Assembly (NCBI GenBank): GCA_019915135.1 | Contig: JAHLMK010000002.1 | Span: forward strand, 2,728,001-2,792,000 | Source of the DNA: Strobilurus pachycystidiatus | Taxonomy: Eukaryota; Basidiomycota; Agaricomycetes; Agaricales; Physalacriaceae | Direction: 5' to 3' | Length of the DNA stretch: 64,000 bases | Shown: piece by piece, positions 45,990-57,455 of the stretch | How positions within the stretch are numbered: the first letter of the stretch is position 1 | How the letters are laid out: the number at the start of each line of letters is the position of its first letter | Translations under genes and position numbers: made by a program | The notes under the pieces: model-generated | Databases searched by the model: none | Seen by the model: the letters and a program-made list of their open reading frames with translations, nothing else | What the model was told of the DNA's origin: nothing

Positions 45990-47346
45990 GGTACTAGCTT
46001 CGAGTTGACGAATGCTGAAACCTGCGACTCTTATAAGCGCCAAGATAATACTTAGGCTCATCTTAAAGGATAAACGTCCGATAATCTCCACGTCTTTCTT
46101 CCGCCAGAGCAGAGCGGTCCGTCACCTGTCTCGACCTGCATGCACATCTTACATAGCGGTGGTTATTTTCGTCGCAAGTGACCATCCACACGACTATTTT
46201 TGTAGCGGTCAAGATGCTTATGAAGGGTATTTTAGGGTTGCTTCTGACCACATAGTAAATAAGGAACAAACCTAACCGACATTCAGCCCTTTTCGATTGG
46301 AGAAGAGATAGAGTAGCGCTAGGCGAGTCCGCGGCGAGTCCACAGAGGTAGCCTATGCCACAAATTAGTCAAGATCATGAAGCAGAATCTTTGACTACGT
46401 ACCATGTGTTTTTCTAACCTTGTGCTACAAGGACAAGAGACCAGATTTCGGTGTATGTCTGGCTGAATTTGTAAGTCAGTGGGAGAAAATAGTGAAGACA
46501 CGTGGTCGAATCTGACTCCAAACGGAGAATAAACGACGATGAATGAGTGATTGAGTTGAAAATTGAACATGGTGAGCTACTGAGGAACAGTGAGGATGGT
46601 GTTTTCTCCTGTATGGCTCTGGATGAGGATATAATGGTCGTCGATAGCGTGGACCTCTGCTTCTCTCATCGGCAAAGGCCATCGGTAGGCGGTCATTGGA
46701 AGTCAGTCGCGGGCATCTTCGCGGTATCCGGATACAATCCGCATACTGTCTGCAAATGATGGTACAAACGAAAGCGACGTGTTACCAAAATAGGTCGATC
46801 GAGCGGGTAATCTGATGCGTCGGCCCGAGCGCCAAGCGGGCGCGGACCATGGTGACCTTGCACTCCGATGCGAATCGCGTCTGGTCACTAGCTTTCCAAG
46901 GCGGACACGATGATGCACAGACGTAGAGCCTGCCCCCGCGTGCCCAAACGAATGAAAAAGGCTGGGAAACAGTGGGTGCGATGTCCGACGCATCTCGAGT
47001 CTGTACACATGGCTGGCTTGCAGCGCAGCGCATGTCATTTGCCTGCCAGCGGAAAGAAGTCGAGGCTGTTTTCAACTACGCGGAGGGTACGCGAGACGTG
47101 CACTGTTGATTGTTCAGACTTCCGATTCATCCTTAGAGACTGATTCGGATACTTGTTCATTCAGAGCACTAAGACGAGATGCTGCGTCGACAGCTTTGTC
47201 AGTAACTTTCATAGCCTGCTTGCCAGGGACAGATTCATCAAAGACCGTAATACTCCAGCCCTTTAGGCAAACGTCACGAGAAAAGTAACAAACAAGACAT
47301 CTAGCTAGACGGAACTTTCAAGTTCTCGATATTCCAGACAGCATCC
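45990..47346. repeat. Flank of AA9 copy 1 (segmental duplication unit)
   Basis: No gene recognised. The sequence is duplicated, in the same orientation, upstream of AA9 copy 2. Blocks near 46080-46200, 46420-46660 and 46680-46880 match 48370-48500, 48890-49080 and 50330-50530 (for example gacaagagaccaga, tccaaacggagaat, ggcggtcattgg and cgatcgagcgg). Confidence 0.7.
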
Positions 47347-48286
47347 TCATCTTCCATTCATCCTGTGAAGACCGCAGGTCCAGGGACCTGACGAAGTCAT
47401 CGTCAGCTTCATATACCCATGATATCGAACTAGCCATACCGTATACGACGTCGGGACGGGGTAATAGATGTTCACAGTCAAGCCCGGATCTAACAGTTGC
47501 ACTGAGTGATAGAGTTGCTAGGTTTAGGAATTCCTCATTACCGCTGGCAGAGACATATCCCGGGATGGAAACCTTGGCAGGACTAGCAGATCCTCCACCG
47601 GTGATGGCGATTTGGGCGCAGGAGATGTAGAACTGGGGAGAGCCGGCGACGTGCAGTCCAATCTGCTCGATACGGACGAGGTACTGCCATTGCATCTCGT
47701 TAATAAAATGTGGTCTCGAAGTAATGAGAACCCAACCTCTCCGCTCGGAACACTCTTGGGGATGGTGGCGTTGAGCGCTGCGAGGTTGAAGTCCGAGAAT
47801 CCGAAAGAGGGAGTGAACACAGCGCCCCATTCAGCGATCTACGCGCGTATTGTCAATGGTAGATCTACAGATCACGGTACGGTTGTAGACTACAGACCTT
47901 GAACCAGTTCGCACCGCTTCCGTCCCACGAGGCGGCGGTGGACGGCGCCTTACCCAGATAGATCGCTGCAGGACCTTCGTGGTACAACGTATTGTCGAGC
48001 TGGAATCCAATGACACTGCCCGCTGCGACTGAGACTGTAGCGCTCGCGGCGCCGGGATTGACGTTGCAAGTGACGGCCGACGAGGTTACGTCTGCTACGG
48101 GCGTGTTGTTGAGTGGTTGGCGCACCGCGGCTGTCGAGGAGCCAGAGGGTGTCACAAGAGTCGTCCATATGTCTGTGAGTTAACGGCGGTGAGTAAGTTT
48201 ATCGGGAGAGCGCGCAAAATAGACGCACAATGAGCGGAAATTGTTTGCGCAAGGGCAGGAAAGAGAATAGCTGACAAGAACTTCAT
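47347..48286 (-). CDS. AA9 lytic polysaccharide monooxygenase, copy 2
   Basis: Predicted 239-residue secreted AA9 enzyme and tandem paralog of 45116-45989. Exons are 48286-48229, 48172-47898, 47838-47737, 47683-47542 and 47489-47347 (240 codons); the first four exons have the same lengths as in copy 1. The signal peptide MKFLSAILFPALAQTISA is followed by HYIWTTLVTPSG, whose first His is the copper ligand. The second His (DNTLYHEGPAAIYLGKAP) and axial Tyr (QFYISCAQIAITGGG) are present. The tail after NIYYPVPTSYTV is longer than in copy 1 and contains SSGPWTCGLHRMNGR. The very high identity of exon 2 between copies suggests recent duplication or gene conversion. Confidence 0.88.
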
Positions 48287-50771
48287 GTTGCTAGCTTCAA
48301 CGCGACAATTGCTGGAAATTTGGGATTATATTGATAAACGCCAGAATGATGGACCCATGTTGTAGCGCAAACGTCCGATAATTAGCACGTCTTTATTCCG
48401 CCAGGAGCAGAGTGGTCCGTCACCTGTCTTGATTTGAATACACACATTGTATAGCGGTGGTTGTTGTTGCTCGCAGGTGACCGGCCACGCATGCTACTCT
48501 TGCGACGACGGCCCCTTCTAGGTCTGATACACGGTGGCTTCCAATCTCATAAGCAAAAACAAGCCTGGCCGACGTTTAGCCTTTCTCAATTGTAGAAGAG
48601 ATAAGACGACTGACATCATAACAGCCAAGAGACTTGAACATGATTGAATGTGACAGGCACGCGCAGTTTCCAGCCTTAGTGCTGTTCTTCAAGTTCTTTA
48701 TCGCCAAATTATCAACTGTTCAAAGGATTCAGCTACGCGGTCAGCAAGTGAGTATGCTTTGCACGGTTTCGAAGGCCGATATGCCGTGCCGTCCAGAAAT
48801 ATCTGGAGCGAGCCCACAGGGTTTCATACGCCACATATCGGACAGGAACCTGAAACGGACCAAGATCCTCCCATACGTCACATGCGTTCGCTAACCTTGT
48901 GCAACAATGACAAGAGACCAGACTTCGGTGTAAGTCTGGCTCATTTTCGCGGTTGTTGGTCGAGTTTCGTATCCAAACGGAGAATGAACACTGATTGAGT
49001 TATGCTGAGCCAATGATGGTGTTAATTTTCTCTTCGATGGCTCTCGATGAGGAGATAATGGTACTCGATGTCGATGGTCCTAATCTAATCCATCAGCATT
49101 TGCCGAACAAGCACATGTTCCTGTCCGACTCGCGCAGCTCCCTTAAGTACGCAAATCCCGCTCGTGCCTCTCCAACGGAGCCAGTACATCCACCGATCAG
49201 CGACACACCGAAAGGGAAGGTACAGGTGATCCGCAGGTTGTCATTTCGCAAGAGGTACTCGATGTCGAAGTCTAAAAGGCACATATCAGAGGCCGCCAGA
49301 AAGCAGGGTTGGGTACGAACTTCAGGTTGGCAAACTAGATGCCGAACGTCGGTGGTACGGGATGGAGGCGTTATACAGACAAGTGTGCAAGGCGATGCAG
49401 TCGGATAGTCTGCCAACGCCGGCGACGCCAGGTGGCGCAGCTCTGGCGAAGACAACATCACTGTTCAGGCGTCGAGCCCGTCGTCGATGTGCAGCTCCTT
49501 GACATAGATCACCGCTTACGCGGACATTTGGCCATTTGAAAAGTCGAGCTCAGACGCCATTGAACACCACCAAGCACCCAGCGCGTGGTGGGGAGGAGAC
49601 CAATGTTTAGGAACCTGGCCCTCAAGCGGTTGCTTCGTGCTGAGTTGGCGCGTCAGGTCCGTACAGTCCAGCGGGCGCGTTAGAACGCCAAGCCACGTTC
49701 CACCTCGGTCCATTCGACAAAATCAAGCCGACGTCGGTGACTCTGCGGGGATTGACTGATATTGATAAAGGGATGGCGTCCGGTGAACGGAGTGTCTGAC
49801 GAAAATGAAGAGGTACATCTGCGCACGGTTCCTCATAGGACGAGCCGCCACGGCGCAGGAGACTAGAGCGACACATCCTTTGAGCAGCTTATGAAGAAGT
49901 GGGACAGACACTAGTCGCCAAGTCAGCAGGGGAAAATTGGAACCGTGTATGGGAACCACTTACTGTAGTATCACTGTAGATGGTGAGTGGATGAGGACCC
50001 AAAACTCATGCGAGAGAGAAGAGTGGTGGGAAGCGTCCCTTCGTAAGATGAACGTCGAGTGCAGACCAGAGGTGCTGCACAAGCGATGGATGATGACGCG
50101 AATTCTCGTACTCGGACATCCTTTGGCGTTTCGAGAGAGCGCCCCATAGTGTCACTGTATTACTCTGATTCCTTGTCCAACGGTCGAGCGCAGCGAAAGT
50201 ATACCTGCGATTCTATGCTTACGGACTGCGAAGGCGAGTAAGCATTGTACTTTTCAAGGAATATCACGATTATTAACGTCCATGGATCGACCCCTGAGAT
50301 AGCGGAATTTTTGCTGCTCTATTTGGCATAGACCGTCAGTAGGCGGTCATTGGCGGTCAGTCGCGGCTATCGTCGCGATGCACGGATTGTTATATGCATA
50401 TGATGGTAGAAAGCAAAGCGACGTGTTTCCAAAATAGGACGATCGAGCGGATGAGGTCGGCCCGATGTCGCGCGGACCGAGGTGACTTGCACTTGGATGC
50501 CCGCGTCCGTCACAACACGCGGCTAAGATCATGCACGTACGCACTAGTAGAGCTTGCCGCCACGCGCCAGATGACCGGAAATTGTGAGTGCGATCCTGGA
50601 CGCTTTTTTTCTCATTCTACGTCAGCGCTATCCCAGCTCGCCGCTCTGAGTACCGGTAAATGGCACTGGAGGCCGCCTCCTCCGATACCCATCGCACGGA
50701 AGTGTCGACGAGATATATATATATAGGCAACGCTTCGACTGTTAGTGCCATTTTCATCTTTAACCTCCGAC
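48287..50771. repeat. Flank of AA9 copy 2 with an extra segment of about 1.2 kb
   Basis: Second unit of the segmental duplication. Relative to the unit at 45990-47346 it contains about 1.2 kb of additional DNA between roughly 49085 and 50325. Part of that extra DNA looks like decayed coding sequence, listed separately. The last 250 bp before 50772 are the promoter side of an MFS pseudogene; a TATA-like run of (at)n sits at 50713-50726. Confidence 0.6.
49115..49502 (+). pseudogene. Possible decayed coding fragment
   Basis: The frame from ATG 49115 (MFLSDSRSSLKYANPARASP ... HISEAARKQGW) reads as plausible protein to about 49315. A +1 shift at a run of three G then opens YELQVGKLDAERRWYGMEAL and YRQVCKAMQSDSLPTPATPG to a stop at 49502. 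The abrupt change of coding frame without room for an intron suggests a frameshifted remnant. The family is not recognised. Confidence 0.3.
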
Positions 50772-52668
50772 ATGCCTGCTTTGACAACAGAGACCACAGT
50801 AACCACCACTAACGGTACTGCTGAACCGGAGGAGCACATCGTAGACTGGGATGGTCCCGACGATTCCGCCAACCCGAAGAAGTATGCCAGTTGCGATCTG
50901 CTTCTTGCTTACTGACTCCCCCCATAGCTAATTAAATAGCAAAAAGTGGCGTGCGACGCTCATGGTGCCACTATTCACTTTTGTCAGCTCGGTCTCATCG
51001 TCTATCATCGCGCCTGCAGCAGAATCCATGGCGGAAGATTTTGGTCTGATGAGCAAAGTGCTGATCACATGACCATCTCGGTTTTTGTTCTGGCGTACGG
51101 TACGTATTTTTTTGATCGTGATAGCTACCATCACTCTAGAACCGATTTATATTTTACTCTCAGCGGTAGGACCACTTGTAAGTCACCATTTGTCGCCACT
51201 AAACGTACTTGCATGCATCCATTCAAGCGAGCTTTTCGGACGCGTGAAGATCCTCCAATTTGGGAATCTTTTCTTCCTAGGTACGGTGCCCTCGCCCACT
51301 CTACGCCAGGTTTGAGTACCAATTCATTTTCTACAGCATGGAACCTAGCTTGCGGATTCGCACGGAACAAAAACCAAATGATTGCGTTCCGCTTCCTGGC
51401 CGAGTTTGGTGGATCCGCGCCACTCTCAACTGGAGGAGGCGCTCTCGCTGATATGTGGTCTGCCGAGCAGCGCGGGAGGGCGCTGTCAATATATAGCCTT
51501 GCGCCACTACTGGGCTCGGTCATAGGTCCTGTTGCCGGTGGGTGGATCGCAGAGAGGACTTCTTGGCGTTGGGTTGCGAGTGCTCCTGTGAGCCGACGAT
51601 CTACCAAAACTGATGTGCATCTGGCGGTAGTTCTATTCGACTAGTATCTTTGACGTGGTCGTTCAATTGATGTGGTTATTCTTCCTCAAAGAGAGCCAGT
51701 AGTCCCTCAGTCTTTCCGTGATTGAAGCCCATCTCAACATCTTTTCTTCGAGAAGCGTACGGCCCAGTTCTCCTCGGATGGAAAGCGAAAGCAATCAGAC
51801 AAAGCATGGATCCCGAGAAAGGACAAGTTCGCCCTGTTCGTACCGTCTTCGAGAAAGCAGAGGACCACAGGTATGTTCCAGGTCTTATATTGCATTGTCG
51901 TAGCGTATAATTATGCTGATGTCGACCACAGTGCCAGGAGTATCTACACTCGTGCTATGATCCGGCCCTTCGTGATCTTCTGCAACGAGCCCATCGCCCA
52001 AATCGTTTGTGTCTACTTCGCATTCGTGTTAGGCGTTGATTACAGTGTGTCATCCCTCGTATCCTATCTACAGACAACTAACTGCTCGTCGGACCAGTCT
52101 TTACGACGGGCATCCCCACGCTATTTCGCGAAGTCTACGGCGAAGGGCCCGGAATCGCAGGCCTCAATTACATCGCGCTCGGTATCGACTTGGCGATTGG
52201 CGCCCAGTTCAACGGGCACTACATTGATCAGATCTACATTACTCTCAGTGAGCGGAATGGGGGTGTCGGGGAGCCGGAGTTCCGTGTTCGCGAGTAGTAG
52301 TACTTCCCTCAATCGGGCACTAGTACTCACTAAATTTTTGTCCAGCCTCGATGGTCCCAGGCGCACTCATGCTCCCTGCCGACCTCCTCATTTCGGGATG
52401 GTGTGCTGACCAGCGCGCGCACTGGATCGGCGTCGATGATGGTCTGGCTTTGGTGGCGGGCTCGACGGTTCTGACATTCCGGGCCATGCAGACATATATA
52501 ATAGATAACTTCACGCTTTATGCTGCTTTGGGTACGTGTATGTCGTTTCATTGTCTACTTCACATGTCTTCATTACTTGAACTGATATTTTATCTTTGCT
52601 CAGCGCTCGCCGCCGTGTCATGCTTCCGCTTTCTCGCCGGATTCGGGTTTCCATCAACACTCTTATAA
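50772..52668 (+). pseudogene. MFS multidrug transporter, frameshifted and truncated
   Basis: DHA1-type drug:H+ antiporter remnant of the Flr1/Tpo-like group. It starts MPALTTETTVTTTNGTAEPE, then NKKWRATLMVPLFTFVSSVS, SSIIAPAAESMAEDFGLMSK, TISVFVLAY, GRVKILQFGNLFF, WNLACGFARNKNQMIAFRFL, GGSAPLSTGGGALADMWSAE, QRGRALSIYSLAPLLGSVIG, YGPVLLGWKAKAIRQSMDPE, GEGPGIAGLNYIALGIDLAI and PGALMLPADLLISGWCADQR. Defects: one base is missing near 51065 (VLI-x-MTISVF is broken, giving TGA); a stop and phase problem lie around 51702 between FFLKES and YGPVLL; and the protein ends after FRFLAGFGFPSTLL at 52668, losing the last two membrane segments. Most other exons remain spliceable, so decay is recent. It is tail-to-tail with the disrupted DUF6535 gene. 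Confidence 0.75.
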
Positions 52669-52740
52669 AACATCATACATGCAAACTTGTATGGAAGCCT
52701 CAAGCTTCCGTCGTGGTAGCCTACAGTAAGTTGAGTGTCC

Positions 52741-55700
52741 TCAGCTCGAGCAAGAATCATGTATAGTACAAGAAACCCCCAGATGCTCATCGACTATCTC
52801 TAGCATCCGTATATAAGACTTTCGACATTGGCAACTTGTTGTATACCACGGGGAGTAGTGTGACTTGTTTCGGCAAGTCGCACGCGAGGCGTTCAGAGGT
52901 GGACGCATGCCGGTTTCCCGATCCCATTCGTCACCACTGGAAGAATGTGAATCTTGAGAGGGGCGCAAGAGGCCCGTAGCTTCCAACAGATCCTCCGACA
53001 GCTGTAAGTTGCCCAAAAAGTCACCCAGCGGAAAGTCGGCACTCTTGGTATCATTGGTATTGAGCCAACCAATGAGGGACCGAAGAAGCTCGGCTAGTTG
53101 CTCTAGGCAGGCCAAGCTTTCGGGCGGACACATCTGGTAAAAAGCAGTATCGTATGTCTTTCCGCTGTGGCCAGCGAGAAGGTGCGCGATAACCAGATTG
53201 CGGGGGGAGAAGAGATACTCCGCCACGTCCAGACGCAGCGACGCCGTTTCAAGGGACGGAATGGCAGCGGCGCATGCCTTGATCACCTCGTACTGGTTGG
53301 GACCAGACCTTGACCATGACTGTTCAGGGTGGCGAACCCACAGCAACATGAGAGTCTCCATGTAGTCTCCGTCCACAAAGAAGCGAAAGACACACTCGTT
53401 GCCCTTTTTCATCAGGAAAATCGTAGTTGACTAATCGGGACTATTGCGATCAAAAATGGCGCCGATTAGTGTCGATTAGTTGAGAATAGTCGAATTAGTG
53501 GAATTAGTTAGATTAGCTAGCCCCCCCTACTATTTTCCGCTAATCTGACACTAATAAGAGCTATTGGCACCTTTTTTCGACTACTGGGATGTTGCTCGGA
53601 AAGCAGGTTGGAGGGTTGGAATCACACCAGAATGTCATTGAGCACATGTATTCTCATTGAGTCTATGTACAGGTACAATGCGGCTAGTCTACAATATAGC
53701 TAATGTGTGGCGTAAGGCAAGGAACGGTACATGTACCAACATAAGAATCCTATCGTGCACAGGTAATCGGATTCTCAACAGGACAGGAACTGCGGCAACG
53801 TTCGATACCCTTCGATACCACCCTGTAGAAAAAGGCGTCAGAACATGCGATGCTAATATCTGGGCAACGCACCGCCACAACGCTGATGTACGCAGACGCA
53901 GAGTGTGCATATAGCATCATTTTCAATGTTGTAGTCCTGCAGTGGTGCTGATCAGTGAAAGTGGGACAGCGCCGTGGTAAGACTTACACAGAGAGAAGGC
54001 GCGCCCACGTGGTCTTGTTATTGTGGTCGTCGTTATTGGCACTCGGGTTCGTCAGCGTTGATGTGGACTCAATGAAAAACGGCGCACCAGGTTTCGCTTC
54101 ACCCGCAACGGGGGCCGTGGGTGTTCAAGTCTTGGCAGCGAGGTCGTTGCCCTGGGGAGCGTGTCAGATGGGTAGGCAGGAAAGAGCGCCAGCAAAAAAA
54201 AATGGGTGTTGCAGTCAGAAGAAAAAGATGAACATACGAGGGAGGTCGCGCCTAGCTGCGCCGGACGGTACATGGTGTGTCATGCGCTCGCGTTGGCTTC
54301 CTGGCATTGTCGGTTGAAGACGGTCTTGACATGTTGCCGCCGTCGTGTAGTGACTGCATCAGAAAAAGATGAGTAGAGGAGAGGAACGGCGCAGTAGGAG
54401 GCGCACCCGATGAGCAGTAGACAGTTCTGCCATGGGCCGTCGTCGTACGAGAAATAGCGCTGCCTGCAGGATGTGGGTGTTGAGAGGAAAGAAGCGTGTT
54501 GCCCCATATTTGGGCATGGTTCGATTTTGTGCCGGTTCCGGTTCTCAGCTCGGTCCGAGCTGAGTTTGAAATGGACTTGACACTTTTTCGTGCAAGTTCC
54601 GCCCCCCGCCTTCCCGCCCGCTTTACCCATGCTCATGCTACACTCGGAGAGACAGCGCATTGGTGTGATATGAAGGCCACTGATACCTCCCGCTCATTTC
54701 AGACAAATATCTTGAAAAGAAAAAAAAGTATATTTTATCATGTCAGTTGCCACCTTGGATTAGTGGCAGACGAGTTCGAAATAGTGCAAATAGTGAACGA
54801 GTAAGTCGGGATAGTCGGATTAGTGAGGAATAGTGAGACCGGCACTAATCCTGATCGGAATAGTCCCGATTAGTCAAGTACGGTTTTCCTGATGTTCATG
54901 GACAAGTGGACCAAGAAGATGTCCGCCCGTACGTCGAGGCAGAATTGGAAGGGGTCGGGCAAGTAGACCGGAGATATGTCCGGGACAGGCTGGTGTAGCC
55001 GCAAGACCCCAACAATGGACGGGAATTGGAATGCCTTGTTTTGAAGTGCACAAAAGATGTATAACCGCAAGATCGACACCGAGATGTTGTCACGACGCAC
55101 GGGATCGTCATTCACCAGGTCAAGTCGTCCGCCATCGACGATATCGGCGAGGAATTTCCCGAGAATACCTAAGTCGTAAGGCCTCTTCATGTGCTCGCTG
55201 GCTACAGTAGTGACCGGCCATCCTGAATGGGTCCACTCCGTGTCATTCCATCCTGATCGGGTCTGTTCGGTGTATTCAAAGTCAGGAAAAGGAGTATGGT
55301 TTAACATATATGCCTTCACTCCCAGGGCGTCGGCCACATGGTCTAGAACCAGCGCAATCAGATCATGATGAAGCCGAAACTCGCTGATTCCAGAGTCTTT
55401 TTGGAGACAGTTGAGCGCGAACTTTTTTGCAGCCAACAGGGCAAGTAGCCTATTTGAGTCTGTACTCGACACTCCGGAAGGACTAAGATTCGAACCGACA
55501 GGAGTCGTCAACCGATAGATTGCACCCCACATTAACTCTCTATCGCAGTAGTGGTGGATTGCCTCTGAACAAGTGACAGTTGCGCCAGGAGGCTCCGCAG
55601 GTTTTACACTGATGGGCTGCCGACCAGGTGTGTCGGGGTAGCATAACAAAAGTAACATTCTGTGGAAGAACCTAGACAAAAATGCAGTGTCATCATATAT

Positions 55701-57455
55701 GAGCACGGCTTCCAAATGCCAAGGTCCAGCAATGATGAATGGGACCATGCCGTCTATCGAAGACGATGATGAGTCGGGTACATCATGCCAGTAGAGCCGT
55801 AGCATGCGGTATAGCAGACTTCTCCACACCAGGGGATGCATTCGCGTGTTGCAAAACGACTCAGTCATCAACAATTCTAGGACACCATTATGGCGACTAG
55901 TACCGGGAGAGGTGACGAAAGAGAGTGGCGCGTTGCATAAAAAGGCCGCTGTCACAGATGCCTCCAGATGGGGAAAATTGTGAAGGCCAGTCGGATTGAT
56001 GATTACTGAAGTCGGGAGGAAGAGAGTAGCGCGGCAAAGGCGCTCAACGGTGCTTTCCAAGCCCGGCGAATAGCAGCGCATAGAGTATGACTCAGAGTCG
56101 CATACGGTATCGTAGGCACGGGGCGCATCTACATCAAGCCAGGGAACAGTGGATGCGATGATCAACCGCTTAAGTTCGGCCCTCATCTCGTGGGCGGAAC
56201 CCCACATCTTTTGGGCGTATGCCTTGACATTGCACGGTAGGCCTGCAATGGCTTGAAGCGTAAGACTGCATACAGTAGGGTTAGAGGAGGCCGTATACAG
56301 CCAATCCAGGGCATCAACAGAGAGCACGTTGTATCCAGACTTGACCGCATCCATTTCTGAGGCGCGGAAGGACCTGAATAGCGAGATATTGCGACTCAGA
56401 GAAATGCGAGAACGCCAAGCCTGCCGAACATTGCTGCCCTGCGCTACCGCGGTGAGCACCAAACGCATCCGATAACCAAAGACAAAGCGGATGCGATAAT
56501 AATGTAGACGTATGCGATGAAGGGGATAGTGTGCAAATTCGGTCACAGGCGTGTGGTAAGGACATTGGGGATAGAATACTGGCATGATATTGCTGACCAG
56601 GTACAGGATGGATACAATGGTGGAGAGAGCACCGACGGTGTATGCTAGAGATAATTGCAATGGGACGAGGAAGAGCACAAGGCCAACGAAGAAGAGACCG
56701 AGGGAGACGTGCATGACGATCGGTAGCAGGCCAATGATTTTGGTGACGTGCCATATCTTCCAGCCTGCGTAACGATACTGGCGGATATGGCTACGAAGAC
56801 CTGGCGTTCCGGACGGTAGCGTCACGTAGTGATGCAGCCATTGCCTGACAAGAACGGCAAAGAGCGCAACGACGAGGCTGGTAATCAGGCTGACGACCCA
56901 TAATCCGTTGATCCAGACGTCGATGGCGTCGGGAACAAAGGGATCAGCGGGATTGATGGATGGAGCAGTGATGTTGGGATTGATTGCCAGCTGGATGGAC
57001 ACGACGTCGTACAAGAGGAGGGCGGTCATCTCCGTGAAATCGGGCTGTAGATTTCCAGACACCTCGATAAGGAACGTTGTTACCACCGCAGAGAAGAGAC
57101 CGGCCTAGGATTATGATAAGTACTCTCCGCACTCATAATAGAAGACGAGCCGACTTACAAAAACAAGCATCACATCAAGACCCTCACGAGATTGACCAAT
57201 CAATATACCATCGAAGGCTGCCGCCTCTTCCTCGTAGACCCGCCATATTCGGGCGTTGACCGAAGTCTCCTTCCCATATGCGTCCTCAGCATATTTGCGT
57301 TCGTAGTCGTCTTCATAGACGGGTGGAACATGCGCTTGTTGGGGCAAGCCGAACAAGTTTGGATTCGTCGGGATGTCGGGTTCTACATGTAGGCAACGGA
57401 GGTCCTGGTCTGGCGTCGCGGTATCGAGAGGGTCTCCAGTATCGACAGACGCCAT
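52741..57455 (-). pseudogene. DUF6535 membrane protein gene interrupted by a transposon
   Basis: Basidiomycete DUF6535 family, N-terminal multi-pass membrane proteins of unknown function. Exon 1 is 57455-57159 (MASVDTGDPLDTATPDQDLR ... YEEEAAAFDGILIGQSREGL DVMLVF); exon 2 begins at 57104 with AGLFSAVVTTFLIEVSGNLQ, the family hallmark. Membrane segments lie in INGLWVVSLITSLVVALFAV and around IIGLLPIVMHVSLGLFFVGL, followed by a long soluble region. The frame is broken at 54892, where a 1,481-bp element is inserted. The open frame resumes at 53411 (MKKGNECVFRFFVDGDYMET) and runs to a stop at 52741. Outside the element the two halves are in frame with each other and their lengths sum to whole codons (about 1,059 residues in all), with no other stop noticed. 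The insertion therefore seems to be the only lesion. Confidence 0.8.
53412..54892. mobile_element. Non-autonomous TIR DNA transposon, 1.48 kb
   Basis: The ends are terminal inverted repeats of about 42 bp with three mismatches; the outer part reads TCAGGAAAA-CGTA-TTGAC and contains CTAATCGGGACTATT. Subterminal regions on both sides are packed with ATTAGT/AATAGT hexamers in either orientation, as expected for transposase-binding repeats. There is no transposase-like open frame inside. It is flanked by A and T; a 2-bp AT duplication and a cut between A and T cannot be told apart. It lies inside the DUF6535 gene. The superfamily is undetermined. Confidence 0.82.

Noticed and set aside
49093..49461. 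- strand open frame of 122 codons as a gene
   Set aside because: It overlaps the + strand coding-like remnant and shows no recognisable features of its own.
54000..54700. Open frames inside the transposon
   Set aside because: Short, low-complexity and without transposase motifs; the element is treated as non-autonomous.
53412..54892. Helitron (TC start, CTGA end, insertion between A and T)
   Set aside because: The ends are long terminal inverted repeats and there is no clear 3' hairpin or Rep/helicase; a TIR transposon explains it better.
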